This document shows, one piece after another, positions 33,684-44,529 of a stretch of 64,000 nt of DNA (its first letter is position 1; every line of letters starts with the position of its first letter). The DNA comes from Ornithinibacillus salinisoli (GTDB lineage Bacteria; Bacillota; Bacilli; Bacillales; Amphibacillaceae): assembly GCF_042682545.1 (NCBI RefSeq), contig NZ_JBHUHQ010000003.1; one strand, written 5' to 3'. The notes beneath the pieces were generated by a model. The model worked only from the letters and a program-made list of their open reading frames with translations. It was not told where the DNA came from and did not search any database. The position numbers and the translations under genes are program-made.

Positions 33684-35762
33684 TTATTCTCCAGCATTTT
33701 TCTTAATAATTTCTTCTGAGATGCTTTTCGGCACTTCTTCATAGTGATCGAAATGCATTGTGTAAACCCCGCGTCCTTGCGTGTTTGAACGTAATGCAGT
33801 CGCATAACCAAACATTTCAGCAAGTGGTACAAATGCTTTTACTACTTGTGCAGGTCCGCGAGCTTCCATACCTTCCACGCGTCCACGACGTGAAGTAACA
33901 TCACCCATGATATCTCCCATGTATTCTTCAGGGATTACAACCTCGACTCTCATCATCGGTTCTAAGATAACAGGTTTACATTTAGTTTTAGCTGCTTTTA
34001 ATGCCATAGAGGCAGCAACTTTAAATGCCATCTCATTTGAATCGACATCATGATAGCTACCATCATACAAGGAAGCTTTGAAGTCGATTAGTGGGTATCC
34101 AGCTAATACTCCGTTTTCTGCTGATTCTTTAATTCCTGCTTCAACAGAAGGGATATATTCACGTGGTACTACACCACCAACAATTTTGTTTTCAAATTCA
34201 AAGCCGGCGCCTTCTTCGTTTGGCTCAAATTTAACCCAAACGTGACCGTATTGTCCACGTCCACCAGACTGACGTACGAATTTTCCTTCGACTTCAGCAG
34301 ATCCACGGAATGTTTCACGGTATGCAACCTGAGGTGCACCAACGTTAGCTTCTACTTTGAATTCACGCTTTAAGCGATCAACAATAATATCAAGGTGTAG
34401 TTCACCCATACCAGAAATGATCGTTTGACCAGTTTCAGGGTTTGTTTCCGTTCTGAAAGTCGGATCCTCTTCCGCCAGTTTACCTAAAGCAATAGCCATT
34501 TTATCTTGGTCGGCTTTAGTTTTAGGCTCGATAGCAACAGAGATAACCGGCTCAGGGAATTCCATAGATTCAAGAATTACCAGGTTTTTCTCTTCGCAAA
34601 GTGTATCTCCAGTAGAAGTATCTTTTAATCCCACAGCGGCAGCAATTTCACCAGAGTATACTGTTGAAATCTCTTCACGTGAGTTTGCGTGCATTTGTAG
34701 AATACGTCCTACACGTTCACGCTTATCTTTTACAGAGTTCTTTACATATGAACCAGAATCTAAAGTTCCAGAGTAAACGCGGAAGAATGTCAACTTACCA
34801 ACGAATGGATCTGTCATAACTTTAAATGCTAGTGCAGAGAAAGGTGCATCATCAGAAGATGGAAGTGCAACTTTATCTTCTGTACCAGGAACGATACCTT
34901 CGATAGGAGGTACGTCTGTTGGTGCAGGAAGAAAATCAAGTACACCGTCAAGCATTAATTGAACACCTTTGTTTTTAAATGCTGATCCAGCAAATACTGG
35001 GTAAAATTCAACATTTAAAGTTGCAGTACGAATTGCTTTTTTCAGTTCCTCTTTAGAGATTTCTTCTCCTTCAAGATACTTCATCATAAGCTCTTCGTCT
35101 AGTTCAGATACAGCTTCAACTAGGCCTGTGCGTAGCTCTTCCGCTTTATCTTTGTACTCTGCAGGTATGTCACGAGCTTCTGCACGTGTACCTAAATCAT
35201 CTTCATAGTAGTAAGCAACCATGTCGATGAGGTCAATAATACCTTCAAAGTCATCTTCAGCTCCAATTGGAAGCTGTACTGGATGTGCATTCGCACCCAA
35301 GCGATCTTTTAATGTTCCTGTAGAATACAAGAAGTCTGCACCAATTTTATCCATTTTATTAATAAAAACAATTCTTGGTACACCATAAGTTGTCGCTTGA
35401 CGCCATACTGTTTCTGTTTGTGGTTCTACACCTGATTGTGCATCAAGAACTGTTACAGCGCCATCTAATACACGTAATGAACGTTCAACTTCAACAGTGA
35501 AGTCTACGTGTCCAGGTGTATCGATGATGTTGATACGATGGTTTTTCCATTGAGCAGTAGTTGCCGCAGAAGTAATTGTAATTCCACGCTCTTGCTCTTG
35601 TTCCATCCAGTCCATTTGTGAAGCACCTTCATGTGTTTCACCAATTTTATGAATACGTCCTGTGTAGAAAAGAATACGCTCAGTAGTAGTGGTTTTACCT
35701 GCGTCGATATGTGCCATAATACCAATATTGCGTGTCTTTTCCAAGGAGAACTCTCTAGCCAT
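33684..35762 (-). CDS. fusA: Elongation factor G
   Basis: The 692-aa translocase GTPase has G1 AHIDAGKTTTTERIL (about 17-31), switch II DTPGHVDF and G4 NKMD, followed by domains II-V. A single EF-G of normal length in the str operon, 46 bp after rpsG. Confidence 0.99.
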   Translation of the reverse strand: MAREFSLEKTRNIGIMAHIDAGKTTTTERILFYTGRIHKIGETHEGASQMDWMEQEQERGITITSAATTAQWKNHRINIIDTPGHVDFTVEVERSLRVLDGAVTVLDAQSGVEPQTETVWRQATTYGVPRIVFINKMDKIGADFLYSTGTLKDRLGANAHPVQLPIGAEDDFEGIIDLIDMVAYYYEDDLGTRAEARDIPAEYKDKAEELRTGLVEAVSELDEELMMKYLEGEEISKEELKKAIRTATLNVEFYPVFAGSAFKNKGVQLMLDGVLDFLPAPTDVPPIEGIVPGTEDKVALPSSDDAPFSALAFKVMTDPFVGKLTFFRVYSGTLDSGSYVKNSVKDKRERVGRILQMHANSREEISTVYSGEIAAAVGLKDTSTGDTLCEEKNLVILESMEFPEPVISVAIEPKTKADQDKMAIALGKLAEEDPTFRTETNPETGQTIISGMGELHLDIIVDRLKREFKVEANVGAPQVAYRETFRGSAEVEGKFVRQSGGRGQYGHVWVKFEPNEEGAGFEFENKIVGGVVPREYIPSVEAGIKESAENGVLAGYPLIDFKASLYDGSYHDVDSNEMAFKVAASMALKAAKTKCKPVILEPMMRVEVVIPEEYMGDIMGDVTSRRGRVEGMEARGPAQVVKAFVPLAEMFGYATALRSNTQGRGVYTMHFDHYEEVPKSISEEIIKKNAGE

Positions 35763-35807
35763 GTATTCTTCTCCTTCCTGTTAATTACTATTTTATTTTT
35801 TTGGATC

Positions 35808-36278
35808 TTACCAACGGTAGTGAGCGAATGCTTTATTCGCTTCAGCCATTTTATGCATTTCTTCGCGTTTCTTAACAGAAGCTCCAGTGTTGTTAGAAGC
35901 ATCTAAGATTTCATTAGCAAGACGCTCTTCCATTGTCTTTTCTCCGCGTAAGCGTGAATAGTTTACAACGTAACGTAAACCTAATGCTTGACGGCGTTCT
36001 GGGCGAACCTCAACCGGTACTTGATAGTTAGATCCTCCAACACGTCTAGCACGAACTTCAAGAACAGGCATTACGTTTTTCATAGCTTGTTCAAAAACTT
36101 CCATAGGATTTTGTCCGCTTCTTTGGCCAACTAAATCAAATGCATTATAAAGAATTTTTTGCGCCTTACCTCTTTTACCGTCAATCATAATTTGGTTGAT
36201 TAAACGAGTTACTAATTTAGAATTATAAAGTGGATCTGGCAAGACATCGCGTTTAGGTACTGGTCCTTTACGTGGCAT
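35808..36278 (-). CDS. rpsG: 30S ribosomal protein S7
   Basis: The 156-aa protein (PRKGPVPKRDVLPDPLYNSKLVTRLINQIM ... EMHKMAEANKAFAHYRW) nucleates the 30S head. Normal length, between rpsL and fusA. Confidence 0.98.
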   Translation of the reverse strand: MPRKGPVPKRDVLPDPLYNSKLVTRLINQIMIDGKRGKAQKILYNAFDLVGQRSGQNPMEVFEQAMKNVMPVLEVRARRVGGSNYQVPVEVRPERRQALGLRYVVNYSRLRGEKTMEERLANEILDASNNTGASVKKREEMHKMAEANKAFAHYRW

Positions 36279-36315
36279 ATGTCCCCCTCCTTTCCTATCA
36301 TTGTTGTCTTAAAGC

Positions 36316-36729
36316 TTATTTTTTAGGTCTTTTCGTTCCGTATTTTGAACGTCCTTGCATGCGACCATCTACTCCTGCAGTATCTAGTGCGCCACGAACG
36401 ATATGATAACGAACCCCCGGTAAATCTTTTACACGACCACCACGAATTAATACCACACTGTGTTCTTGTAGGTTGTGTCCAATTCCAGGAATGTATGCAG
36501 TTACCTCCATGTTGTTAGACAAACGAACACGTGCATATTTACGAAGTGCTGAGTTCGGTTTTTTCGGTGTCAATGTACCAACACGAGTACATACTCCACG
36601 TTTTTGTGGTGAGCTTTCGTCAGTCAAAGACTTTTTGAAGCTGTTGTACCCTTTGTTAAGTGCTGGTGAGTCAGATTTTCTTGTTTTACTCACACGGCCT
36701 TTACGTACAAGCTGGTTGATTGTAGGCAT
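36316..36729 (-). CDS. rpsL: 30S ribosomal protein S12
   Basis: The 137-aa decoding-centre protein has the streptomycin-relevant segments TLTPKKPNSALRKYARVRL (with KPNS) and RGGRVKDLPGVRYHIVRG. The key lysines are those of the sensitive wild type. The N-terminal insert of Gram-positive S12 is present. Confidence 0.98.
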   Translation of the reverse strand: MPTINQLVRKGRVSKTRKSDSPALNKGYNSFKKSLTDESSPQKRGVCTRVGTLTPKKPNSALRKYARVRLSNNMEVTAYIPGIGHNLQEHSVVLIRGGRVKDLPGVRYHIVRGALDTAGVDGRMQGRSKYGTKRPKK

Positions 36730-36852
36730 AATGATGTTCCTCCTTCCTCGTTGATAAAATTAAATATAAATAGAAAACAAAACTAGCAAGCCCTTTTGTA
36801 AACCCACACATCCAGGCGGTTCATCTTTGGGCAAAAACAAAGCTTTAGCGAT

Positions 36853-37119
36853 TTAGTCGCCAAAACCATCTTTTTTTATTGCTACTGTTGATGCGCCAAC
36901 ATCTATACCACATGCGATACCTAATTTTTTCTTGGAGTCAACGCACTGACACGGTATATCCAGCGCTTTAGCTAAATCCTGTACTTTTCGTGTTATTTGC
37001 TGATCAGCATCATCCGCAACATACACTTCACTTATTTCGCCATTTTTCATAGCCTTAAGTGTTTGTTTTGTTCCGATAATTACATTTGACTGTAATTGCG
37101 TCACTTTCTCATAAGACAT
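36853..37119 (-). CDS. rplGB: L7Ae-family ribosomal protein YbxF
   Basis: The 88-aa protein (GTKQTLKAMKNGEISEVYVADDADQQI ... LGIACGIDVGASTVAI) belongs to the L7Ae/L30e kink-turn RNA-binding family. B. subtilis YbxF/RplGB sits in the same place at the head of the str operon and binds k-turns. Its exact role is unclear. Confidence 0.95.
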   Translation of the reverse strand: MSYEKVTQLQSNVIIGTKQTLKAMKNGEISEVYVADDADQQITRKVQDLAKALDIPCQCVDSKKKLGIACGIDVGASTVAIKKDGFGD

Positions 37120-37168
37120 TTACTCATATCCTCCAAAGTAACAAGAATGAATCGGAAGCACCTTGAAT

Positions 37169-37197
37169 ATATTATCAAACTCGCATTTTATTGTCAA
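37169..37197 (-). promoter_or_regulatory. Promoter of the str operon (rplGB-rpsL-rpsG-fusA-tuf)
   Basis: Minus-strand perfect TTGACA (37197-37192), a 17-bp spacer and TAATAT (37174-37169) stand about 50 bp upstream of rplGB. A 9-bp inverted repeat (37153-37161 and 37234-37242) flanks the promoter. Confidence 0.88.
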
Positions 37198-37272
37198 CTC
37201 AATTTTGATAATTTTTAAGGAAAGTTTTTTACAGTGCTTCCGATATATTTACTTGTTTCAACAAACCTAACA

Positions 37273-40200
37273 CTACTGAACTGGTTGTTGTTCTACTTCT
37301 TCTACGTCATTTTCTTCGACTTCCTCAACCGGTACTTCTATATTACGGTATCGTTGCATACCCGTACCTGCAGGAACAAGTTTTCCGATAATGACATTTT
37401 CTTTTAATCCTAATAATTCATCACGTTTTCCTTTAATTGCAGCATCTGTAAGAACTCTAGTTGTTTCTTGGAACGATGCAGCAGATAAGAAGGAATCTGT
37501 TTCAAGAGATGCTTTTGTAATTCCAAGTAGTACTGGTTTACCAACAGCAGGCTGTTCACCTTCAACCAACACATTTTTATTGGCATCCTTGAACTGGTGA
37601 ATTTCTAGTAGAGATCCAGGTAATACTTCTGTATCACCAGAGTCTATAACCCTGATTTTACGTAGCATTTGACGTACCATTACCTCTACGTGCTTATCAC
37701 CGATTTCAACACCTTGCATACGATATACGCGTTGAACTTCACGCAGGATGTAATCTTGAACACCTTCTACACCTTGAACACGTAGCAGTGCTTTTGGATC
37801 CACTGAACCTTCTGTTAGTTCTTGACCAGCAATCACTTCGTCTCCGACAGACACTTTTAAGCGAGCATTGTATGGAACCGCGTATGAACGCGACTCAACG
37901 TCACCTTGAACAACAATTTCTTGTTTATCTTTGACTTCAACGACTTCATGAACTGTTCCATGAATCTCACTAATAATTGCTTGCCCTTTTGGATTACGTG
38001 CCTCAAACAGTTCTTGGATACGCGGAAGACCTTGTGTAATATCGTCTCCAGCAACACCACCTGTATGGAATGTACGCATTGTAAGCTGTGTTCCTGGCTC
38101 ACCGATTGATTGAGCAGCAATAATACCAACAGCTTCTCCAACTTCAACCTCTGAACCTGTAGCTAAGTTACGACCATAACATTTTTTACAAACACCATGA
38201 TTTGTATTACATGTAAATACTGTTCGGATCGTCACTTGTTCAACACCAGATTCAACAACTTCTTTCGCTTGATCCTCTGAGATAACAGTATCATATGCGA
38301 CAATAACTTCATTGGTTTCTGGGTGACGAACATCTTCAAATGCCGTACGACCAATTAGTCGGTCAAGCAACGGTTCTATCAACTCAGAGCCATCCATTAG
38401 TGCAGCAACCGTTAAGCCTCGGTCTGTTCCACAATCTGTTTCGCGTACGATAACATCTTGCGCAACATCTACAAGACGGCGTGTCAAGTAACCTGAGTCA
38501 GCAGTTTTCAGTGCTGTATCCGCTAATCCTTTACGAGCACCATGTGTTGAAATAAAGTATTCTAACACGGTTAAGCCTTCGCGGAAACTAGATTTAATAG
38601 GTAACTCGATGATACGACCAGCTGGGTTGGCCATTAAACCACGCATACCTGCTAGCTGTGTGAAGTTTGATGCGTTACCCCTTGCACCTGAATCACTCAT
38701 CATGAAGATTGGATTGCGGTGATCTAGGGATTGCATTAATTTATCTTGAATAGTGTCTTTAGCTTGTGACCAGATCGCAATTACTCTATCGTATCTTTCC
38801 TCTTCTGTAATCAGACCACGACGGAATTGCTTCAATACATTATCTACCTTCGTTTGTGCTTCTACTAGAATCTTCTCTTTTTCTGCTAATACAACGATAT
38901 CAGATACCCCTACAGTCATACCAGCTTTCGTAGAGTAGCTAAATCCTAGATCCTTCATGCGGTCAAGCATTTTTGAAGTTTCACTAATCTTAAATCGTTT
39001 AAATACTTCGGCGATAATATCACCTAAGAAGCCTTTTTTAAACGGCTTAATTGTATCTCGTTTCTTAATTTCTTCTCTAATATTTGTTCCATTTTCAACA
39101 AAATACATTTCCGGAGTACGGATTTCTAAGTTTTCTTTTGTCGGTTCGTTAATATATGGGAACGATTCTGGCAATATTTCATTGAAAATTAGTTTTCCGA
39201 CCGTTGTTAACAGCAATTGATTCTGTTGTTTTTCGGTAAACGTTTTGTTGTTTAAGCTTGATGCTTGAACAGCAACTCTTGTATGCAAATGAACATAACC
39301 ATTTTGATAAGCTAGCAATGCTTCGCTAGTATCTTTAAACACGGCACCTTCGCCGAACGCTTCTTCGCGCTCCATGGTTAAGTAATAGTTTCCTAAAACC
39401 ATGTCCTGTGACGGTGTAACAACAGGTTTACCGTCTTTTGGATTTAAAATGTTCTGAGCGGCTAGCATTAGAATTCTAGCTTCTGCTTGTGCTTCAGCAG
39501 ATAACGGAACGTGCACAGCCATTTGGTCACCATCAAAGTCTGCGTTATAAGCAGTACATACTAATGGATGCAAACGAATTGCCCGACCTTCCACTAATGT
39601 AGGCTCAAATGCTTGAATTCCCAGTCTGTGTAATGTAGGTGCACGGTTAAGCAACACTGGATGCTCTTTAATGACCTCTTCCAACACACCCCAAACATCT
39701 GGATGAACGCGTTCAATTTTACGTTTTGCCGATTTGATATTATGAGCAATTCCTCTTTCAACTAATTCCTTCATAATAAACGGCTTAAATAGCTCTAGAG
39801 CCATTTCTTTCGGCAGACCACACTGATACATTTTTAAATGTGGTCCAACAACGATAACGGAACGACCGGAGTAATCCACACGTTTTCCTAATAGGTTTTG
39901 ACGGAAACGACCTTGCTTCCCTTTTAGCATGTGAGATAAAGATTTTAGTGGACGATTTCCTGGTCCAGTCACTGGACGACCACGTCTACCATTATCAATT
40001 AATGCATCAACCGCTTCTTGGAGCATACGTTTCTCGTTTTGCACGATAATGCTCGGTGCACCAAGATCTAACAATCGTTTAAGTCGATTGTTACGATTGA
40101 TAACACGACGGTACAGATCATTTAAATCCGAAGTTGCAAAACGCCCACCATCAAGCTGAACCATCGGACGAATTTCTGGTGGAATTACCGGAAGAACATC

Positions 40201-40884
40201 TAAAATCATCCAAGATGTTTCGTTTCCAGAGTTACGGAACGATTCCAGAACCTCAAGACGTTTAATTGCTCTAGTTCTTCTTTGTCCTTGTGCTGTTTTC
40301 AATTCTTCCTTGAGTGCATCTACTTCGTTATCAAGATCTACATCTTGTAATAGCTTACGAATTGCTTCTGCGCCCATTTGTGCTTTAAATGTTGCTCCAT
40401 ATTTATCGTAATAAGCACGATACTCTTTTTCAGACAACAGTTGTTTTTTCTCTAATGGTGTACTCCCAGGGTCAGTAACGACATATGCAGCAAAGTAAAT
40501 AACTTCCTCCAGCGCACGTGGCGACATGTCTAAGACTAGTCCCATACGACTCGGAATACCTTTAAAGTACCAAATATGTGATACCGGTGCAGCAAGCTCA
40601 ATATGTCCCATTCGTTCACGACGTACTTTTGCTTTTGTGACTTCAACACCACATCTGTCACAAACTACCCCTTTATAACGTACTCTTTTGTATTTACCAC
40701 AATGACATTCCCAGTCTTTTTGTGGACCAAAGATTCGTTCACAAAACAAACCATCTTTTTCTGGTTTTAATGTACGATAATTAATTGTTTCTGGTTTTTT
40801 TACCTCGCCGAAAGACCAAGATCTAATTTTCTCTGGTGAAGCTAAGCCTATCTTCATATACTCAAAGTTGTTTACATCTAGCAA
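37273..40884 (-). CDS. rpoC: RNA polymerase beta' subunit
   Basis: The 1203-aa subunit has the N-terminal zinc ribbon (CHCGKYKRVRYKGVVCDRCG, about 60-79), the catalytic magnesium loop NADFDGDQMAVHVPL near 447, the bridge helix region, and the second zinc site (CNTNHGVCKKCYG). The start is TTG 40884 with GGGAGG upstream. The acidic Glu/Val-rich C-terminal tail is normal for Bacillus. It follows rpoB by 108 bp. Confidence 0.98.
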   Translation of the reverse strand: MLDVNNFEYMKIGLASPEKIRSWSFGEVKKPETINYRTLKPEKDGLFCERIFGPQKDWECHCGKYKRVRYKGVVCDRCGVEVTKAKVRRERMGHIELAAPVSHIWYFKGIPSRMGLVLDMSPRALEEVIYFAAYVVTDPGSTPLEKKQLLSEKEYRAYYDKYGATFKAQMGAEAIRKLLQDVDLDNEVDALKEELKTAQGQRRTRAIKRLEVLESFRNSGNETSWMILDVLPVIPPEIRPMVQLDGGRFATSDLNDLYRRVINRNNRLKRLLDLGAPSIIVQNEKRMLQEAVDALIDNGRRGRPVTGPGNRPLKSLSHMLKGKQGRFRQNLLGKRVDYSGRSVIVVGPHLKMYQCGLPKEMALELFKPFIMKELVERGIAHNIKSAKRKIERVHPDVWGVLEEVIKEHPVLLNRAPTLHRLGIQAFEPTLVEGRAIRLHPLVCTAYNADFDGDQMAVHVPLSAEAQAEARILMLAAQNILNPKDGKPVVTPSQDMVLGNYYLTMEREEAFGEGAVFKDTSEALLAYQNGYVHLHTRVAVQASSLNNKTFTEKQQNQLLLTTVGKLIFNEILPESFPYINEPTKENLEIRTPEMYFVENGTNIREEIKKRDTIKPFKKGFLGDIIAEVFKRFKISETSKMLDRMKDLGFSYSTKAGMTVGVSDIVVLAEKEKILVEAQTKVDNVLKQFRRGLITEEERYDRVIAIWSQAKDTIQDKLMQSLDHRNPIFMMSDSGARGNASNFTQLAGMRGLMANPAGRIIELPIKSSFREGLTVLEYFISTHGARKGLADTALKTADSGYLTRRLVDVAQDVIVRETDCGTDRGLTVAALMDGSELIEPLLDRLIGRTAFEDVRHPETNEVIVAYDTVISEDQAKEVVESGVEQVTIRTVFTCNTNHGVCKKCYGRNLATGSEVEVGEAVGIIAAQSIGEPGTQLTMRTFHTGGVAGDDITQGLPRIQELFEARNPKGQAIISEIHGTVHEVVEVKDKQEIVVQGDVESRSYAVPYNARLKVSVGDEVIAGQELTEGSVDPKALLRVQGVEGVQDYILREVQRVYRMQGVEIGDKHVEVMVRQMLRKIRVIDSGDTEVLPGSLLEIHQFKDANKNVLVEGEQPAVGKPVLLGITKASLETDSFLSAASFQETTRVLTDAAIKGKRDELLGLKENVIIGKLVPAGTGMQRYRNIEVPVEEVEENDVEEVEQQPVQ

Positions 40885-40992
40885 GGGTATACCTCCCTTT
40901 TAATGTGCGTTTTTACCAATCCATTTATTTTATAGAGGGAGGATAAAAATACAATTTTTATCCTCTGCTCTTTATAGAAACTAATTATGGTT

Positions 40993-43900
40993 CTAGTTTT
41001 CTTCTACTTCAATATTCAACTTGCTCGCTGCTTGCGTTTCTTCGTCTTCTAGTTCACGCATCTCAATTTCTGATTCATTACTTGAGAGCATTTTTACGTC
41101 CATTCCTAGACTTTGTAATTCCTTAATGAGTACTTTAAATGATTCAGGCACCCCTGGTTCTGGGACATTATCCCCCTTAACAATCGACTCGTATGTTTTA
41201 ACACGTCCTACAACGTCATCCGACTTAACTGTTAAAATTTCTTGTAGGGTATACGCTGCACCATAGGCCTCTAACGCCCATACTTCCATTTCCCCAAAAC
41301 GCTGACCACCAAATTGTGCTTTACCACCAAGTGGTTGCTGTGTAACAAGTGAGTATGGACCAGTTGAACGAGCGTGAAGTTTATCATCAACCATGTGAGC
41401 TAGTTTAATCATATACATTACACCAACAGACACGCGGTTGTCGAATGGTTCACCCGTTCTTCCATCATAAAGAACTGTTTTAGCGTCACGAGACATTCCA
41501 GCTTCTTCTAATGTACCCCATACATCTTCTTCTCGAGCACCGTCAAATACAGGGGATGCTACATGAATACCTAGTTCTCTTGCGGCCATTCCTAAATGTA
41601 ATTCAAGAACCTGCCCAATGTTCATTCTAGAAGGAACCCCTAATGGGTTAAGCATAATATCGATAGGTGTGCCATCTGGTAAGAAAGGCATGTCTTCTTC
41701 AGGTAAAATTCTAGATATTACCCCTTTGTTCCCGTGACGACCAGCCATCTTATCTCCTTCATGAATTTTACGTTTTTGGACAATATAAACACGAACTAAT
41801 TCATTAACACCTGGTGGTAATTCATCACCATCTTCGCGGTTAAATACTTTAACATCTAGAACGATACCGCCCGCGCCGTGTGGAACGCGAAGTGAAGTAT
41901 CGCGTACTTCACGTGCTTTTTCTCCAAAAATAGCATGAAGTAGACGTTCTTCCGCAGATAATTCTGTTACTCCTTTAGGTGTTACTTTACCAACCAGGAT
42001 ATCTCCGTCAGTAACTTCCGCTCCCACTCGAATAATCCCTTGTTCATTAAGATTTTTAAGAGCTTCTTCACCAACATTTGGTATATCTCTCGTAATTTCT
42101 TCAGGTCCAAGTTTCGTATCACGAGCTTCCGATTCATATTCTTCAATATGGATAGAAGTATAAACATCATCTTTCACAAGTCTTTCACTCATGATGATTG
42201 CATCCTCGTAGTTATAACCTTCCCAGGTCATAAACCCAACAAGAACGTTTTGTCCTAATGCTAGTTCTCCATCTTCCATGGAAGGACCATCTGCTAAAAT
42301 TTCACCTTTAGTAACTCGGTCACCTTCACTAACGATTGGGCGCTGATTATAACAAGTTCCTTGGTTAGAACGGATAAACTTTTGAAGTTTATAGCGATCT
42401 ACATCGCCTTTTACTTCTTTTCCATCCACTTCTGTAACACGTCGAACATGAACCTGTTTTGCTTCCACTCGTTCAACAATACCAGCGTTCTGACAAATCA
42501 CAGCTGCTCCAGAGTCTTTTCCTGATACATATTCCATACCAGTACCAACAAGGGGCGCTTGTGGTTTAAGCAATGGCACTGCTTGACGTTGCATGTTTGC
42601 ACCCATCAATGCGCGGTTTGAGTCATCGTTTTCTAAGAACGGAATACATGCTGTTGCCGCTGAAACAACCTGTTTCGGCGATACATCCATATAGTCGATA
42701 CGGTCGCGAGATACGACTGTGTTTTCTCCTCGGAAACGGGAAATTACTTCATCATCTTCAAAACTACCATCATCAAGCAATCTCGCATTCGCTTGTGCTA
42801 CGACATAATTATCCTCTTCATCGGCAGTAAGGTAATCGATTTGCGCAGTTACCTTTCCTGTTTCTGGGTCAACTCGTCGGTATGGTGTTTCAATAAATCC
42901 AAACTTATTGACTTTCGCATAACTAGATAACGAGTTAATTAACCCGATGTTCGGTCCCTCAGGTGTTTCAATCGGACACATACGTCCATAGTGAGAATAG
43001 TGAACGTCGCGCACCTCAAAACCAGCACGTTCACGTGTTAATCCTCCAGGTCCTAGTGCAGATAAACGACGTTTATGCGTTAACTCTGCCAATGGATTTG
43101 TTTGATCCATAAATTGCGATAGCTGGGAACTACCAAAGAATTCCTTGATAGATGCTATTACAGGACGAATGTTAATTAATTGTTGCGGCGTTACACTCGA
43201 TGTATCCTGAATGGACATGCGCTCTCTAACAACACGCTCCATACGGGAAAGTCCAATACGGAATTGGTTTTGTAATAACTCCCCAACCGAGCGGAGTCTA
43301 CGATTACCAAGATGATCGATATCATCCGTATCTCCAACTCGATGAAGCAAGTTAAAGAAATAGCTTATAGAAGAAAGAATGTCAGCAGGCGTAATATTCT
43401 TAACGCCAGTTTCAACATTGGCATTTCCAATAACATTTAGTTCTTTTTCTCCGCTTGGGTCTGTTGGATCAACAATCTTAATGGACTGAAGACGAACAGG
43501 GTCATCCAATACGCCATCTTGCGGTTCAAATATTCTTTCACCAAGAATTTCATCATCGTTATCAAGGTAAGGGATTATCTTATCTAGCAGTTTACGCTCT
43601 AATTTATCTCCTTTTTGAGCTAAAACTTCACCCGTTTCAGGGTCTACAACAGTTTCAGCTAACACTTGATTGAATAAACGATTCTTAATGTGTAATTTCT
43701 TATTCATTTTATAACGACCTACATGTGCAAGATCGTATCTTTTTGGATCGAAAAAGCGTGAAACCAATAAACTCTTCGCGTTTTCTACAGTCGGTGGTTC
43801 ACCTGGGCGTAGACGCTCATATATTTCTAGCAATGCTTTTTCAGTTGTTTCTGTGTTGTCTTTTTCTAGTGTGTTAATGAGGTATTCGTTATCACCGATT

Positions 43901-44529
43901 AGATCAATGATTTCTTGATCTGAACCGAAGCCTAGTGCGCGTAATAGCACGGTGATTGGGAGCTTACGTGTACGGTCAATACGTACATAAGCTACATCTT
44001 TGGCATCCGTTTCAAACTCCAACCATGCACCACGATTTGGGATGACAGTTGCAGCAACACCTCTTTTACCATTTTTATCTACTTTTTCATTAAAGTAAAC
44101 ACTTGGCGAACGTACTAATTGGGAAACAATTACCCGCTCTGCACCATTAATAACAAAGGTACCCGTGGCTGTCATAAGCGGAAAATCACCCATGAACACT
44201 TCCTGCTCTTTCACTTCACCTGTCTCGTTATTTATCAAACGAACTTTCACACGAAGTGGGGCATTGTACGTAACATCTCTTTCCTTTGATTCATCAACAG
44301 GATATTTCGGATCACCTAAACTGTAATCCACAAACTCTAATGATAGGTTTCCTGTGAAATCTTCAATTGGTGAAATGTCTTGGAACATTTCTCGCAAACC
44401 CTCTTCTAAAAACCAATCATATGAAGCGGTTTGGATTTCGATAAGATTTGGTAATTCTAACACTTCACTAATACGCGCATAGCTTCTGCGCTGCCGGTGC
44501 CGTCCATACTGAACTAGTTGACCTGTCAA
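40993..44529 (-). CDS. rpoB: RNA polymerase beta subunit
   Basis: The product is 1178 aa from TTG 44529 (MTGQLVQYGRHRQRRSYARISEVLELPNL), the family start, with GAGAGGTGA upstream; the frame opens at 44538. The rifampicin-binding cluster (SSQLSQFMDQTNPLAELTHKRRLSALGPGG) is wild type. Catalytic-core motifs near the C-terminus (GDKMAGRHGNKGV, RFGEMEVWALEAYGA) are intact. Confidence 0.98.
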   Translation of the reverse strand: MTGQLVQYGRHRQRRSYARISEVLELPNLIEIQTASYDWFLEEGLREMFQDISPIEDFTGNLSLEFVDYSLGDPKYPVDESKERDVTYNAPLRVKVRLINNETGEVKEQEVFMGDFPLMTATGTFVINGAERVIVSQLVRSPSVYFNEKVDKNGKRGVAATVIPNRGAWLEFETDAKDVAYVRIDRTRKLPITVLLRALGFGSDQEIIDLIGDNEYLINTLEKDNTETTEKALLEIYERLRPGEPPTVENAKSLLVSRFFDPKRYDLAHVGRYKMNKKLHIKNRLFNQVLAETVVDPETGEVLAQKGDKLERKLLDKIIPYLDNDDEILGERIFEPQDGVLDDPVRLQSIKIVDPTDPSGEKELNVIGNANVETGVKNITPADILSSISYFFNLLHRVGDTDDIDHLGNRRLRSVGELLQNQFRIGLSRMERVVRERMSIQDTSSVTPQQLINIRPVIASIKEFFGSSQLSQFMDQTNPLAELTHKRRLSALGPGGLTRERAGFEVRDVHYSHYGRMCPIETPEGPNIGLINSLSSYAKVNKFGFIETPYRRVDPETGKVTAQIDYLTADEEDNYVVAQANARLLDDGSFEDDEVISRFRGENTVVSRDRIDYMDVSPKQVVSAATACIPFLENDDSNRALMGANMQRQAVPLLKPQAPLVGTGMEYVSGKDSGAAVICQNAGIVERVEAKQVHVRRVTEVDGKEVKGDVDRYKLQKFIRSNQGTCYNQRPIVSEGDRVTKGEILADGPSMEDGELALGQNVLVGFMTWEGYNYEDAIIMSERLVKDDVYTSIHIEEYESEARDTKLGPEEITRDIPNVGEEALKNLNEQGIIRVGAEVTDGDILVGKVTPKGVTELSAEERLLHAIFGEKAREVRDTSLRVPHGAGGIVLDVKVFNREDGDELPPGVNELVRVYIVQKRKIHEGDKMAGRHGNKGVISRILPEEDMPFLPDGTPIDIMLNPLGVPSRMNIGQVLELHLGMAARELGIHVASPVFDGAREEDVWGTLEEAGMSRDAKTVLYDGRTGEPFDNRVSVGVMYMIKLAHMVDDKLHARSTGPYSLVTQQPLGGKAQFGGQRFGEMEVWALEAYGAAYTLQEILTVKSDDVVGRVKTYESIVKGDNVPEPGVPESFKVLIKELQSLGMDVKMLSSNESEIEMRELEDEETQAASKLNIEVEEN

